Positions 23,762-35,001 of a stretch of DNA of 64,000 nucleotides are shown piece after piece. The DNA lies in contig JALDNG010000005.1 of NCBI GenBank assembly GCA_024349245.1, positions 22,145,511 to 22,209,510 on the forward strand, read 5' to 3'. The position numbers and the translations under genes were made by a program. Numbering within the stretch: the stretch's first letter is position 1; each line of letters opens with the position of its first letter. The notes beneath the pieces are model-generated. The model was not told the DNA's origin. It did not search any database and saw only the letters and a list, made by a program, of their open reading frames with translations. This stretch comes from Neodontobutis hainanensis (Eukaryota; Chordata; Actinopteri; Gobiiformes; Odontobutidae).

Positions 23762-24329
23762 TAGCAGTGTTTTTTTAAGCGTCACTTTTAGGCCGGAGGA
23801 CAGGCGCAACAAACTATGAGTAATAAGGCCTGTACGGATAAACTACACAATGTAGTGCGCATTCATGCCGTTTATTTTTTTGAGTTGTGTTATATGTATC
23901 ATTTCAATTTCTTTAAGCTGTTGGTATATTTGTCTTTTAGAAAAGGTACAAAATCTTAAAACTTAAGCCGCAAGACAGGCGCAAAAAACGATGATTAGCG
24001 CCATCTCAAGGCTAGAGTCGATAAAGTTCTCCTTCATGGAGCACAAAGTCACGCTGTAAAAGTTGTTTTTATACATCTACTATCTATATATTTTACAGAA
24101 ATGGAATTTTGGATAAATTATATAGGCTAACAGAAAACATCTAAAAAACCCAATTGTTATTTTCTTTTTATCTGACAAGAAAATAAATGTCCTATTTGTT
24201 AAACACCCTAATGAGACCTGTAAACAACTGGAGAAAATAACATTATCTCTGCGAGACAGCATTTTTTTTTAAATTCATAGCTAAAGTTGGTTAAATCTTT
24301 ATTAAAATATATTGATTTTAAGAAGGCTT
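23762..24329. promoter_or_regulatory. Putative promoter region between transposon gene and right satellite array
   Basis: Single-copy sequence upstream of the transposase ATG. It contains two related 30-base blocks in the same orientation (23791-23820 and 23965-23996, sharing gacaggcgcaa-aaac-atgagtaa) about 174 bp apart. They could be regulatory or transposase-binding sites. No TATA box can be assigned with confidence. Confidence 0.35.
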
Positions 24330-27130
24330 TTATTTTGGAATGCTACATCAGATTCTTCTGAAATTTCCTGGAGAGCACCAGGAGGTCCTCTGCTACACAC
24401 CAGAAGTGGAATGACCTTTTGGCAATTTGTAGTTTTTTATAAAATCAAATCTAAATTTGGTCATTTTTTTATGAAAATTATGAATTTTTGTTTGAACTTT
24501 ATTTTGAAATGCTACATCAGATTGTTCTGAAATTTCCTGGAGAGCATCAGGAGGTCCTCTGCTACACACCAGAAGTGGAATGACCCTTTGGCAATTAGTA
24601 GTTTTTTATAAAATCAAATCTAAATTTGGTCATTTTTTTATGAAAATTATGAATTTTTGTTTGACCTTTATTTTGAAATGCTACATCAGATTGTTCTGAA
24701 ATTTCCTGGAGAGCACCAGGAGGTCCTCTGCTACACACCAGAAGTGGAATGACCCTTTGGCAATTAGTAGTTTTTTATAAAATCAAATCTAAAGTTGGTC
24801 ATTTTTTTATGAAAATTATGAATTTTTGTTTGACCTTTATTTTGAAATGCTACATCAGATTCTTCTGAAATTTCCTGGAGAGCATCAGGAGGTCATCTGC
24901 TACACACCAGAAGTGGAATGACCCTTTGGCAATTAGTAGTTTTTTATAAAATCAAATCTAAATTTGGTCAATATATTATGAAAATTATGAATTTTCAGGG
25001 GGCTTTTATTTTGGAATGCTACATCAGATTGTTCTGAAATTTCCTGGAGAGCACCAGGAGGTCCTCTGCTACACACCAGACGTGGAATGACCCTTTGGCA
25101 ATTACTAGTTTTTATAAAAATCAAATCTAAAGTTGGTCAATATATTATGAAAATTATGAATTTTTGTTTGACCTTTATTTTGAAATGCTACATCAGATTG
25201 TTCTGAAATTTCCTGGAGAGCACCAGGAGGTCCTCTGCTACACACCAGAAGTGGAATGACCCTTTGGCAATTAGTAGTTTTTTATAAAATCAAATCTAAA
25301 TTTGGTCATTTTTTTATGAAAATTATGAATTTTTGTTTGACCTTTATTGTGAAATGCTACATCAGATTGTTCTGAAATTTCCTGGAGAGCATCAGGAGGT
25401 CCTCTGCTACACACCAGAAGTGGAATGACCCTTTGGCAATTAGTAGTTTTTTATAAAATCAAATCTAAATTTGGTCATTTTTTTATGAAAATTATGAATT
25501 TTTGTTTGACCTTTATTTTGAAATGCTACATCAGATTGTTCTGAAATTTCCTGGAGAGCACCAGGAGGTCCTCTGCTACACACCAGAAGTGGAATGACCC
25601 TTTGGCAATTAGTAGTTTTTTATAAAATCAAATCTAAAGTTGGTCATTTTTTTATGAAAATTATGAATTTTTGTTTGACCTTTATTTTGAAATGCTACAT
25701 CAGATTCTTCTGAAATTTCCTGGAGAGCATCAGGAGGTCATCTGCTACACACCAGAAGTGGAATGACCCTTTGGCAATTAGTAGTTTTTTATAAAATCAA
25801 ATCTAAATTTGGTCAATATATTATGAAAATTATGAATTTTCAGGGGGCTTTTATTTTGGAATGCTACATCAGATTGTTCTGAAATTTCCTGGAGAGCACC
25901 AGGAGGTCCTCTGCTACACACCAGACGTGGAATGACCCTTTGGCAATTACTAGTTTTTATAAAAATCAAATCTAAATTTGGTCAATATATTATGAAAATT
26001 ATGAATTTTTGTTTGACCTTTATTTTGAAATGCTACATCAGATTGTTCTGAAATTTCCTGGAGAGCACCAGGAGGTCCTCTGCTACACACCAGAAGTGGA
26101 ATGACCCTTTGGCAATTAGTAGTTTTTTATAAAATCAAATCTAAAGTTGGTCATTTTTTTATGAAAATTATGAATTTTTGTTTGACCTTTATTTTGAAAT
26201 GCTACATCAGATTCTTCTGAAATTTCCTGGAGAGCATCAGGAGGTCATCTGCTACACACCAGAAGTGGAATGACCCTTTGGCAATTAGTAGTTTTTTATA
26301 AAATCAAATCTAAATTTGGTCAATATATTATGAAAATTATGAATTTTCAGGGGGCTTTTATTTTGGAATGCTACATCAGATTGTTCTGAAATTTCCTGGA
26401 GAGCACCAGGAGGTCCTCTGCTACACACCAGACGTGGAATGACCCTTTGGCAATTACTAGTTTTTATAAAAATCAAATCTAAAGTTGGTCAATATATTAT
26501 GAAAATTATGAATTTTTGTTTGACCTTTATTTTGAAATGCTACATCAGATTGTTCTGAAATTTCCTGGAGAGCACCAGGAGGTCCTCTGCTACACACCAG
26601 AAGTGGAATGACCCTTTGGCAATTAGTAGTTTTTTATAAAATCAAATCTAAAGTTGGTCATTTTTTTATGAAAATTATGAATTTTTGTTTGACCTTTATT
26701 TTGAAATGCTACATCAGATTCTTCTGAAATTTCCTGGAGAGCATCAGGAGGTCATCTGCTACACACCAGAAGTGGAATGACCTTTTGGCAATTAGTAGTT
26801 TTTTATAAAATCAAATCTAAAGTTGGTCATTTTTTTATGAAAATTATGAATTTTTGTTTGACCTTTATTTTGAAATGCTACATCAGATTGTTCTGAAATT
26901 TCCTGGAGAGCATCAGGAGGTCATCTGCTACACACCAGAAGTGGAATGACCCTTTGGCAATTAGTAGTTTTCTATAAAATCAAATCTAAATTTGGTCAAT
27001 TTATTATGAAAATTATGAATTTTCAGGGGGCTTTTATTTTGGAATGCTACATCAGATTGTTCTGAAATTTTCTGGAGAGCATCAAGGGGTCCTCTGCTAC
27101 TCACTAAACGTGGAATTACTCTTTGGCAGC
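24330..27130 (+). repeat. Right-arm satellite array, seventeen 169-bp monomers
   Basis: The word aaatttcctgg (last copy aaattttctgg) starts at 24361, 24530, 24699, 24868, 25037, 25206, 25375, 25544, 25713, 25882, 26051, 26220, 26389, 26558, 26727, 26896 and 27065, which is exactly 169 bp every time. Two monomer types alternate, one with cagggggcttttattttgg and one with ttttgtttgacctttatttt. Type-one monomers recur at 845-bp (5 units) and 507-bp (3 units) distances, a higher-order pattern. Confidence 0.96.
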
Positions 27131-27563
27131 TGCAAGTTTACTTTTAATCAATTAAATAAATTTGGTGTAAAAAAAATTCAGAATTATCAGGGGGCTTTTA
27201 TTTTGTAATTCTGCATTAGACTGTTCCTAAATTACATGCTTTAATATTATTTTGACATTTATTTGAAATTTAACAAAAACATTGTTGTATCATTGCAACA
27301 TCAAAGTTAACGTTTCAAAACGGAATTCATTGCTGAGTTTGTGAATTATATATATTTATGATAAAAAACTGAATATTAACTGTCAAAAGAGACGCAGCTA
27401 CCGAGAGTTGAAAATGTAAATAACGAACATTTATCAGTTCGGGAGGACGTCTAGGCGCTGTTTCCTTGCATTACCGTAAAACATCTAATACGGGAGCACT
27501 CCAAAATAAAGACGGGGCTGGCTTGACTGGTGTTTTGCGAAACGGGGATGGCTTGACCGCAGT
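27130..27563 (-). repeat. Right outer terminal inverted repeat (unique part)
   Basis: Inverted partner of 14707-15140. Ends ggggatggcttgaccgcagt at the duplication. Confidence 0.9.
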
Positions 27564-27571
27564 CTAACTTT
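27564..27571 (+). other. Right 8-bp target-site duplication (ctaacttt)
   Basis: Exact copy of 14699-14706. Confidence 0.92.
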
Positions 27572-28099
27572 AGTCGTTCTCCTGCTGAGACTCTTGTAAA
27601 CACTGAGCCTCGGTAAAAGCTACGTGAGTTGATGTACCGTTAGCGGCTAAGCTAACGTTAGCCCCTTTTAACAAAAGCAACATGCAGTAGATAATATATA
27701 CCAAGTTACAACAGACATACTGCATTGAACAACGCTTTATAAAACGAGCCGTTTGTCAGTCTGGTGCTTTATTATCTTCCACATCTCAAGAGTTTGCTTT
27801 ACTGCTGTTTCAGCACTCGACATTAAAATATAGTTTACTCTCAAAGTTTGTTCAGCAATACACTTTTACAGAAGTGTAACTTTTCTTACCTTTGTAAACA
27901 TGATGCAAGTAAATGTCCAAGTCCTTCAGGGCGACAGACTGAAAGATAATGCTCCGGTGACTCAGTCATGCACGTACGAACACGCGCCAGTCTGAACACG
28001 AGAGCGAGCTGGACACTGACTGTAGTTTCTCTTAACGGCCACTGGTGGCAGTAACTGTTAGGTTTTTATGAAAGCTACGTAATGCCCCTTTAAGCATCT

Positions 28100-28812
28100 T
28101 CTGGTTTACCGCCCCACGGCGGGCGACAGCAGGCCTTTCCCGCCTGAAGCCCTGCAGCTTTCTCTCCAGCATTCCAAAGCCACCTTGCAGGACCTCAAGG
28201 AACTAGCGGTCCTACAACCTCCGCCTTTCACGGGGTGGGCATCGATTTTGCCCTCTTCCCAATGCTGGCCTGACTTGCCTCTTCTCCTGCACGCTGGGTG
28301 CAGGCTGAGGATCTTCAGCCGAGGGTGCTGCGTGAAAAGCAGTGGATATTATTGTACATTCTTGCATAAAAATAAACTTGAACACAACTTGTTTCATTTT
28401 GTCTGTTTTAGTTGAAGTATATTAAATAGAGAAAATAAATGAGGGCTAAACATTAGGCCTACTTGGATAGCCTACTGTTTTAGACTAATTAAGTTTGATT
28501 TTTTTTACATTAAAATGAATTCAGAAGAATCAAAATAATAAATAACATTAGGTTAATTGAATTACCTCCAACGCCCACCTGTAGCCCAAAGCCATCAATG
28601 CCTCCTCTAGTGAGCGTGGAAGCAGCAAAGTCTTTAGCCGGCATCAAATCCTCTGCTGCTGAAGGCCCCCCTCCCGTGGCTTGAGTGCTGCGTTTTTGCA
28701 CCGCAAGTTTTTCTTTTCCCCGCCTTCTGACGTCATTATACCGTTTAAAGAATTGCAATGGTGTTCTAGTGATGCCAGAACTCAAGGAAACAATGGCTAC
28801 CACCTCCCCCAT
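28100..28812 (-). pseudogene. Myb/SANT-like (Harbinger-accessory type) gene remnant
   Basis: Minus-strand exon 28567-28812 contains RRRGKEKLAVQKRSTQATGG followed by GPSAAEDLMPA, ending at donor GGAG|GTAATT. The T-GGG-P motif after a basic helix is typical of Myb/SANT-like proteins carried by or derived from PIF/Harbinger transposons, where they bind DNA and help transposase enter the nucleus. A second exon after acceptor TTTCACGCAG (about 28335 down to 28115) encodes an RPALGRG stretch and FLEVLQGGFGMLERKLQG, with two in-frame TAG codons between. It is decayed; no Harbinger transposase is seen nearby. Confidence 0.55.
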
Positions 28813-28824
28813 GCCTGCTTAACC

Positions 28825-29028
<204 letters not shown>

Positions 29029-29406
29029 TTCACTAGTCTTTGGGTTTTCTCCCGGGAAAACCTCTCATGCCTTCCTGGCAGCTATATAGATTTACACGCC
29101 CATCACACAGTTGCACGTTTTGTGCAACTTGCCAGTGACTTTAGATCATGAAAACCTAGTCCTAAATCTCAAACTTTAAGCTTAGTTAAAACATAATGGG
29201 AACGCCCATCTCATCTCTCTGGAACTGTTTGAGCAATCCATCATCAGACCGGCCAACAGGAACCTATCTTGACACGGCATAGTTGTTTTGTAACAACTAT
29301 AAGATAGTAATTTGAGTTGCTTCCCTGTTCCAAGACAAATTTCTCCTACGGAAGACAAACACACAACCTTAACATTAAATGACAAGCCCTGATTATGATG
29401 TGACCA

Positions 29407-29735
29407 TGGGCAGCAGTGGCTCAGTGGTAGAGCGGCCGTCCTTCAACCGGAAGGTTGTAGGTTCGATTCCCGCTCTCTCTTGTGTTCTTGGGCAAGACAC
29501 TTAACCCACCTTGCTCCCAGTGTCCGTAGCACTGGTGTATGAATGTGTGTGACTGTGGGGGTGTGTTTGGTAGTAATAGGAGAAGGTTAAGTGCTGTTTG
29601 TGTGGCAGCCCCCCTCTCTGTCTGCCCCAGGAGTGAATGTGTGTGAATGGGGTGAGTGGAAGCACGATGTAAAGCGCTTTGGGTGCCCGAGAAGGGTGCA
29701 GGAAAGCGCTATATAAATGCATGCCATATAGTACA
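29407..29735 (+). mobile_element. tRNA-derived SINE
   Basis: The head contains an A-box-like tggctcagtggtagagcgg and a B-box ggttcgattcc with tRNA-like spacing (RNA polymerase III promoter). It is followed by a SINE body (cttgggcaagacacttaaccc) and a 3' end aagcgctatataaatgca. The tRNA part cannot fold into a normal acceptor stem, so it is not a tRNA gene. Confidence 0.8.
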
Positions 29736-30514
29736 AATAAACAAATTAGTGCATTTACAGTATTTTGTTTTTCCCCATTTGTGTAGCACCAGTGTCATCT
29801 GCAGGCAAAATGATCTACTAATAACAATGACTTTGATGACAGCAATGCACACTGGAACCAGTTGTATTTAACGGGTTCTCCGTGTCAATCTTGTGTGCCA
29901 TAGAGAGTACAGTTAATTTACAAGCTACAACGGAAACCCTACTGCAAGTGCAAACTTCACTTGTGGCAGTATCACACTGTAATTCATATAATTTGTTTAG
30001 ATTAAATCCGCAAATGCATTGTTTAATAGTGATTATTCTTTAGTAAACTGGGTAAAGAGTTTAAAGCAACTGTTTCATTTAACTTTTATTTCTGCAGCCC
30101 AAGATCTCAACAACAGTGGTCTGTGTGGGCTTTACAGACTGTACAGAACAACCCCCTCTGTCCTCAGAGCCTCCATGAGGACAAAAAGAAACCTTTGTGG
30201 GAAAGAGGTTCTAGTGCAGGATGGACAGACAAGCAATAAATGTCACCAGGTCAATGACCCTCACAGGGGGAAAAAATGTTTGTAAAACGACATTAGTCAT
30301 TGTCTTTAAAAACACGTTTTTTGAGTTTTAATGAACATGGCAAAAGACCTATAGATACACTGTGAGGATAAATTGCACCAAAAACGGGAGCCTTTAGAGT
30401 GCTGTAATAAGCAGCTGTTTGTAGAAAGAGTCAAATGAATATTCCAATTTGTATGTCCAATGGGACATCAAGATCTGTCAAGAACCCAGCATTGACAAAA
30501 AAATGCAGACCTAC
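29736..30514. other. ptprg intron sequence, no gene
   Basis: No juxtamembrane or phosphatase exon is found next to the transmembrane exon. A plus-strand frame at 30095-30285 looks like chance. Confidence 0.5.
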
Positions 30515-30668
30515 CTCCAGTAGCTGAGTGCGGCGAGCTGCAGCACAGCATTCAGACAGCTGAGAAGCGAGACCGCCTTGAGGGGGATGAGCCAGCCCAC
30601 ATGTCCCAGGGCCAGACCGGCCCATAACCCTTCTGTTCTGCTCAGGCTGGTCACTGTATCGGCAGTTT
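30515..30668 (-). CDS. ptprg: ptprg transmembrane exon
   Basis: Acceptor TTTCCTTTAG, donor GGAG|GTAGGT, phases matching the previous exon. The end of the exon (GWLIPLKAVS ... LSYWR) aligns without gaps to the membrane segment of PTPRG, which has W-x-IPL and YWR at the same places. Lys, Asn and Gln lie inside the predicted helix, which is unusual. Juxtamembrane and phosphatase exons should follow to the left but are not in the window. Confidence 0.8.
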
Positions 30669-33600
30669 CTAAAGGAAACAGAAACCCATTTACATCAGGA
30701 TTACCTAAAAAGGCTATAACAAACTTAATATTAGTAAGTAAAACGGACATAGACCAATTTGTATTCTGTATGAGATATAAAATAATTGTACAAATCCAGC
30801 GTCTGACGCTCTAGACACCCGAGTTAAAAAAATCTAAAATTCTGCGGCATTAACCAATCAGAGACTCAGCTTTGGTAGTGAAGTGTTTATGACCTAATGA
30901 GCGGAGGCGAACCATAGAGGCAGAAATCCAAAAGAACAATGGAGGACAAAGTCATCGTCGCTGTCTGTGGATACCCAAAGCAATAGGCTAAGGTACATTT
31001 TCATACTTTTAAAGACATATACAGAGAAATAAAAAGAATCTTGCTTGAAGGAACGTAAGTGAGGAGAACGGAAACTCTGGTAAGTTGTGAAAAAAATGCT
31101 CTTTACTTCATTTGAGCCATATAGGTGAGCCAACTAGCTAGCTAAAGCCTAAGCTAATTTGCTGTACATTACAACTAGTATCCTGCTGACGAGTTTATGT
31201 ATATGTGTTGTACTCTGCAGTTCTGTCTTTCAGACCGCACAGTACGACCTCTTGACTAGAGCAAGACAGAATCAGCAACAGGGCATTCAGAGACAGAAGG
31301 TGTGTTGACAAGAAACACAACAGGGCATACTCTGTATGTTGTTGTTTCTGACTGCTGTAATGTGCAAATGTGTTAACTTGTACTAATATTTAATTATCCA
31401 TATTTATATTGTCCTGACAGAACTGACAGATCCTTCTGATGGGACCCCTGTTGCCATGTTGGAATGTCCAAGTACGTCCCATACGCAGCTTCCTTACTGA
31501 TATGTACAACTGTTCCTCCAGTATTTTTGGATAACATGCTGCATTCATTAATTTTGGCCAAGTTTCCTGTGGCTTTGTAGCTCGCACATACCTAAAACAT
31601 CAGTGATCCACCTCCATGTTTCACAGTAGGAATGGTGTACCATCATAGGCCTTGTTGACTCCTCTAGAAATGTGACATTTATGTTTGTGGCCAAAACGTA
31701 TTACTTTGTTCCATAAGTTTTGAGGCTTGTATCTGTGCTGTTTGGCAAATTTCAAGTGGGATGCTTTGTGGAATTTGCTTGGTAATGGCTTTTTTGACCA
31801 TGCAGCCCATTTTTCTTTAAAAGCCTCCTTATTGTACATCTTAAAACAGCCACACCACTTTCAGAGTCCTGTTTTTTAGCTAATGTTATTTGTGTTTTTT
31901 TCTTTGCATCCAGAACCATTTTCCTGGCAGTTGTGGCTGAAATCTTTGTTGGTCTACTTGACCTTGATTTGGTTTCAACAGAACCCCTTATTTTGAACAC
32001 TGCTGATTGGCATTCTCAATTCCTTGAATATCTTTTTATATCCCTTTCCTGTTTTATACAGTTTAATTTCCTTTTCCCGCAGATCCTTTGACAATTTGTT
32101 TACGTTTCCCATGACTCAGAATACAAAAATGTCAATGCAGCACTGGATGAGAAATGCAAGGATCTGTCAGGAGCGCAGAAACTCACTGACCTTTTATACA
32201 CACACACTGATTACAAACAGATCACAAGTAAGGATGGTTATCCTAATTATTAGCCATTTAAACCTGTTTGTGTCAACTTGTGTGCATGTTATCAGGTCAA
32301 AATCACCAGGGTATGTAAACTTTTTAGGGTCATTTGGGTAGTTTTTGTTGTCATTATGATTTTAAAATAGTAAACACAGTTGTTTGAACATAAATGGCTT
32401 CACCCAACCACTAACTATGAGTAAAAAATATAAGTTTTTGTGTTATCATTCATATTCTCTGAAAAATGGCAAAAATGGCAACAATCACAATTTATGCCAG
32501 GGTATGTAAACTTATGAGAACAACTCTAAGAAGCTTCTCAGTGGCAAGGCAGATGAGACGCTCTGAGTACCTCTGGTCATGGCTGACACGCCACTACAAC
32601 ACCGTGTGGCTGTTGGGGACGGTACCTCTGGACTGGCAGACTGGGGTGGTGGTCCCTCTTTTTAAGAAGGGGGAGTAGAGGGTGTGTTCCAACTACAGGG
32701 GAATCACACTCCTCAGCCTCCCCGGGAAAGTCTATGCCAGGGTACTGGAGAATAGTCGAACCTCATTCAAAAGGAACAATATGTTTTTTGTTGGTGGGTT
32801 CATGGAAGTTCTCCCAACCAGTCCACATGTGTTTTGTGTCTCTGGAGAAGGCATTCAACTGTGTACCTTGCGGCGTCAAGTGGGGGGTGCTCTGGGAGTA
32901 TGGGGTTCAGGGCCCTTTGCTAAGGGCAGGAGCTTAGTTTGCATTGCCAGGGGTAATTCAGTTGTTCACTTCTTCCCTGTGCGTGTTAGACTCTGGCAGG
33001 ACTTCCCTTTGTCACCGGGTCCTGTTCCTTATATTTATGGACGGGATTTCTAAGCGCAGCCAGGGGTCGGAGGGAGTCTCACTTGGGGAACACAGGATCT
33101 CGTCTCTGCTTTTTGCAGATGATGTCCTGTTGAGTCTATAAAGCAGGATCTTCAGTGTGCACTGGGACAATTTGCAGCCGAGTGTGAAGTGGCTGGGATG
33201 AGAATCAGCACCTCCAAGTCCGAGGCCATGGTTCTCAGCAGGAAAAGGGTGGCTTGTCCCCTTCAGGTCGTTGGTAGGCACAGCTTCTGCAGTAATACAT
33301 TATATGTACCAGTCTGTTGTGGTGAAGATGGTGCTGAGATGGGAGGTGAACCTGTTTACCTACCGGTCTGAATGAAGACACCTGAACCTGAACCTAAAGC
33401 TCTCACTGCAGGACACAAACACACACCAGAGTCTGACGTGAAAGGGACAGATACAGAGCACAGCACAAACACAGCACACAGGACAATAAATGGAGCAGCT
33501 TCTTGGACCCGAAGCCCAGTCTACAGTATGAGCCATGCCATGTCTGAAAGTAGGCCAGCCATCACATCACAGAGAGGTGGGTGTGGAGGGGGCTGAACAA

Positions 33601-34922
33601 ATACAGAAACAATAACCATTTGCTCTACATATGCAACTATGTCCAGTTACAGTTACCAGTTTCATTTATATCTCAATCAAGCCGGTTAACAGGACTACCG
33701 TCGGTGTGAAGCCTGCGACAGAAACATCAGAGTCCTCTACACTTAAGCAACAGAGCTTTTTCCTGTTTTTTTTGTTTAGTGAAGGACCAAAACAATTTAT
33801 CTAAGCTGTTTACATGCAGCAATAACTCAAATGAAAGCCACATTATCCAGGTATTAGCTCGACCAAGATTAGTTATGAAGTTGAAGTAACACTTTTATAT
33901 GCATTTCCGGTCTGGTTTTAATTGGACCATGGCCATAAATCAAAATTCTCTGGTATTATGTATGAACACTTAATAAGACAGTAAAAGGGTGTCTTACAGT
34001 ACTGAATATTTGGCACCTAATATTTTGTTTGAAACAACTTTTTAATAGTTTATTTATAAACTATAAATAAATAATATTTAAATAAATTTTTCTGATATAG
34101 CTTTTTATTGTACAAACATACTCAATAAGGGTTTATTCCTGCATAGTATCCTGCATCACATATTTCCTACAACACAAAATAACAGCGTCATTGACCACTA
34201 GCTGGTAGTATGCGACTATACAATGGCTAATACACTTGAGTCTGAAGCAAGACTTGTATGGAGATTTACCATTGCACCTGATGCTTTAAAGTCTCCAAAC
34301 TTGCACACTTGTACACATTAATTTAACACACATTTACATAGCAACTCATGTGGTACAACGCATTGTGCCCTTGTTACGCTCTCAACACACTAGCCTAGCA
34401 TGGCAGAATAAACACATCAGAACTACAAGCTATCAACAGTATTAACACAAAACAATGCATTATAAGCAGTGTTGGAAGTAACTGCGTTAGAGTATAACGG
34501 CGTTACTAACGGAGTAATATTTTATTTTTCAGTAACGAAGTAATCTAATTAATTACTTTTCCCATCGTTGCAACGCCGCTATTATTACTGATTATTACAT
34601 GTCGCGTTACTATAATTTGGTTGAATAAAGCGCGAGGTGGGTGTCATGCTTTTGCTACACATCAGCTGCTGCTGGAGAGAGCAGGAGTGAGGAAGATGAA
34701 ACTGCTGCAAATGCGATGATGATTGGGTGGGTGGGCGCACTGCACACTCTGACTTCCAAGACAAGAATGTTTCTGTAAAATGCACGCTATGCCCAGGAAA
34801 AAAGACTGTCCACATCTGCCTCAGGCAACTCAAATGTTATGAAGCACCTCACATCAACACATGCTAACACGACCTGCGTTACAACCACTGGTTTAGTTAA
34901 TAATAATAATAATAATAATAAT

Positions 34923-35001
<79 letters not shown>

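Larger units (their letters stand above)
14707..27563 (-). mobile_element. Zisupton-like (KDZ-type) giant DNA transposon with macro, Ulp1 and PHD domains
   Basis: Both ends are ACTGCGGTCAAGCCATCCCC read inward, continuing as a long inverted repeat. The outer ~440 bp is unique, then come 169-bp satellite monomers, 5 in the left arm and 17 in the right. An 8-bp target duplication flanks it. The interior (15900-24300) holds one minus-strand gene of 19 exons encoding transposase, macro, Ulp1 protease and PHD domains. Zisupton, first described in platyfish, is about 11 kb, has many exons, a SUMO-protease domain and 8-bp duplications, which is why I place it there. The DDE motif (LDATGS) also recalls MULE-type enzymes, so the superfamily needs confirmation. 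Two frameshifts make this copy probably non-autonomous now. Confidence 0.88.
11071..28093 (+). mobile_element. TTAA-flanked DNA transposon (family copy 3), split by the 12.9-kb transposon at 14707-27563
   Basis: Left end TTAAAGGGGCACTACGTAAC (11071) and right end GCTACGTAATGCCCCTTTAA (28093) form an imperfect terminal inverted repeat of about 17 bp with TTAA on the outside. Removing the inner element and one 8-bp duplication leaves about 4.16 kb. It carries a decayed multi-exon plus-strand gene (11327-13437) followed by a long non-coding 3' region. TTAA target duplications are typical of piggyBac and Kolobok elements; the protein does not look like piggyBac, so Kolobok-like is my best guess. 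At least four other copies in this window support the borders. Confidence 0.8.

Noticed and set aside
24330..27130. Regular repeat spacing suggestive of a CRISPR array, and short minus-strand frames repeated at 24933, 25778 and 26285
   Set aside because: This is eukaryotic satellite DNA with 169-bp monomers and no spacers; the repeated frames are just the satellite translated.
29407..29480. Possible tRNA gene (A-box, B-box, ggttcgattcc)
   Set aside because: No matching acceptor stem, and it is followed by a SINE body, so it is a tRNA-derived SINE head.
30019..30285. 88-codon plus-strand frame with an exon-like start after tttctgcag
   Set aside because: No recognisable domain and no donor in phase; too weak to report as a gene.
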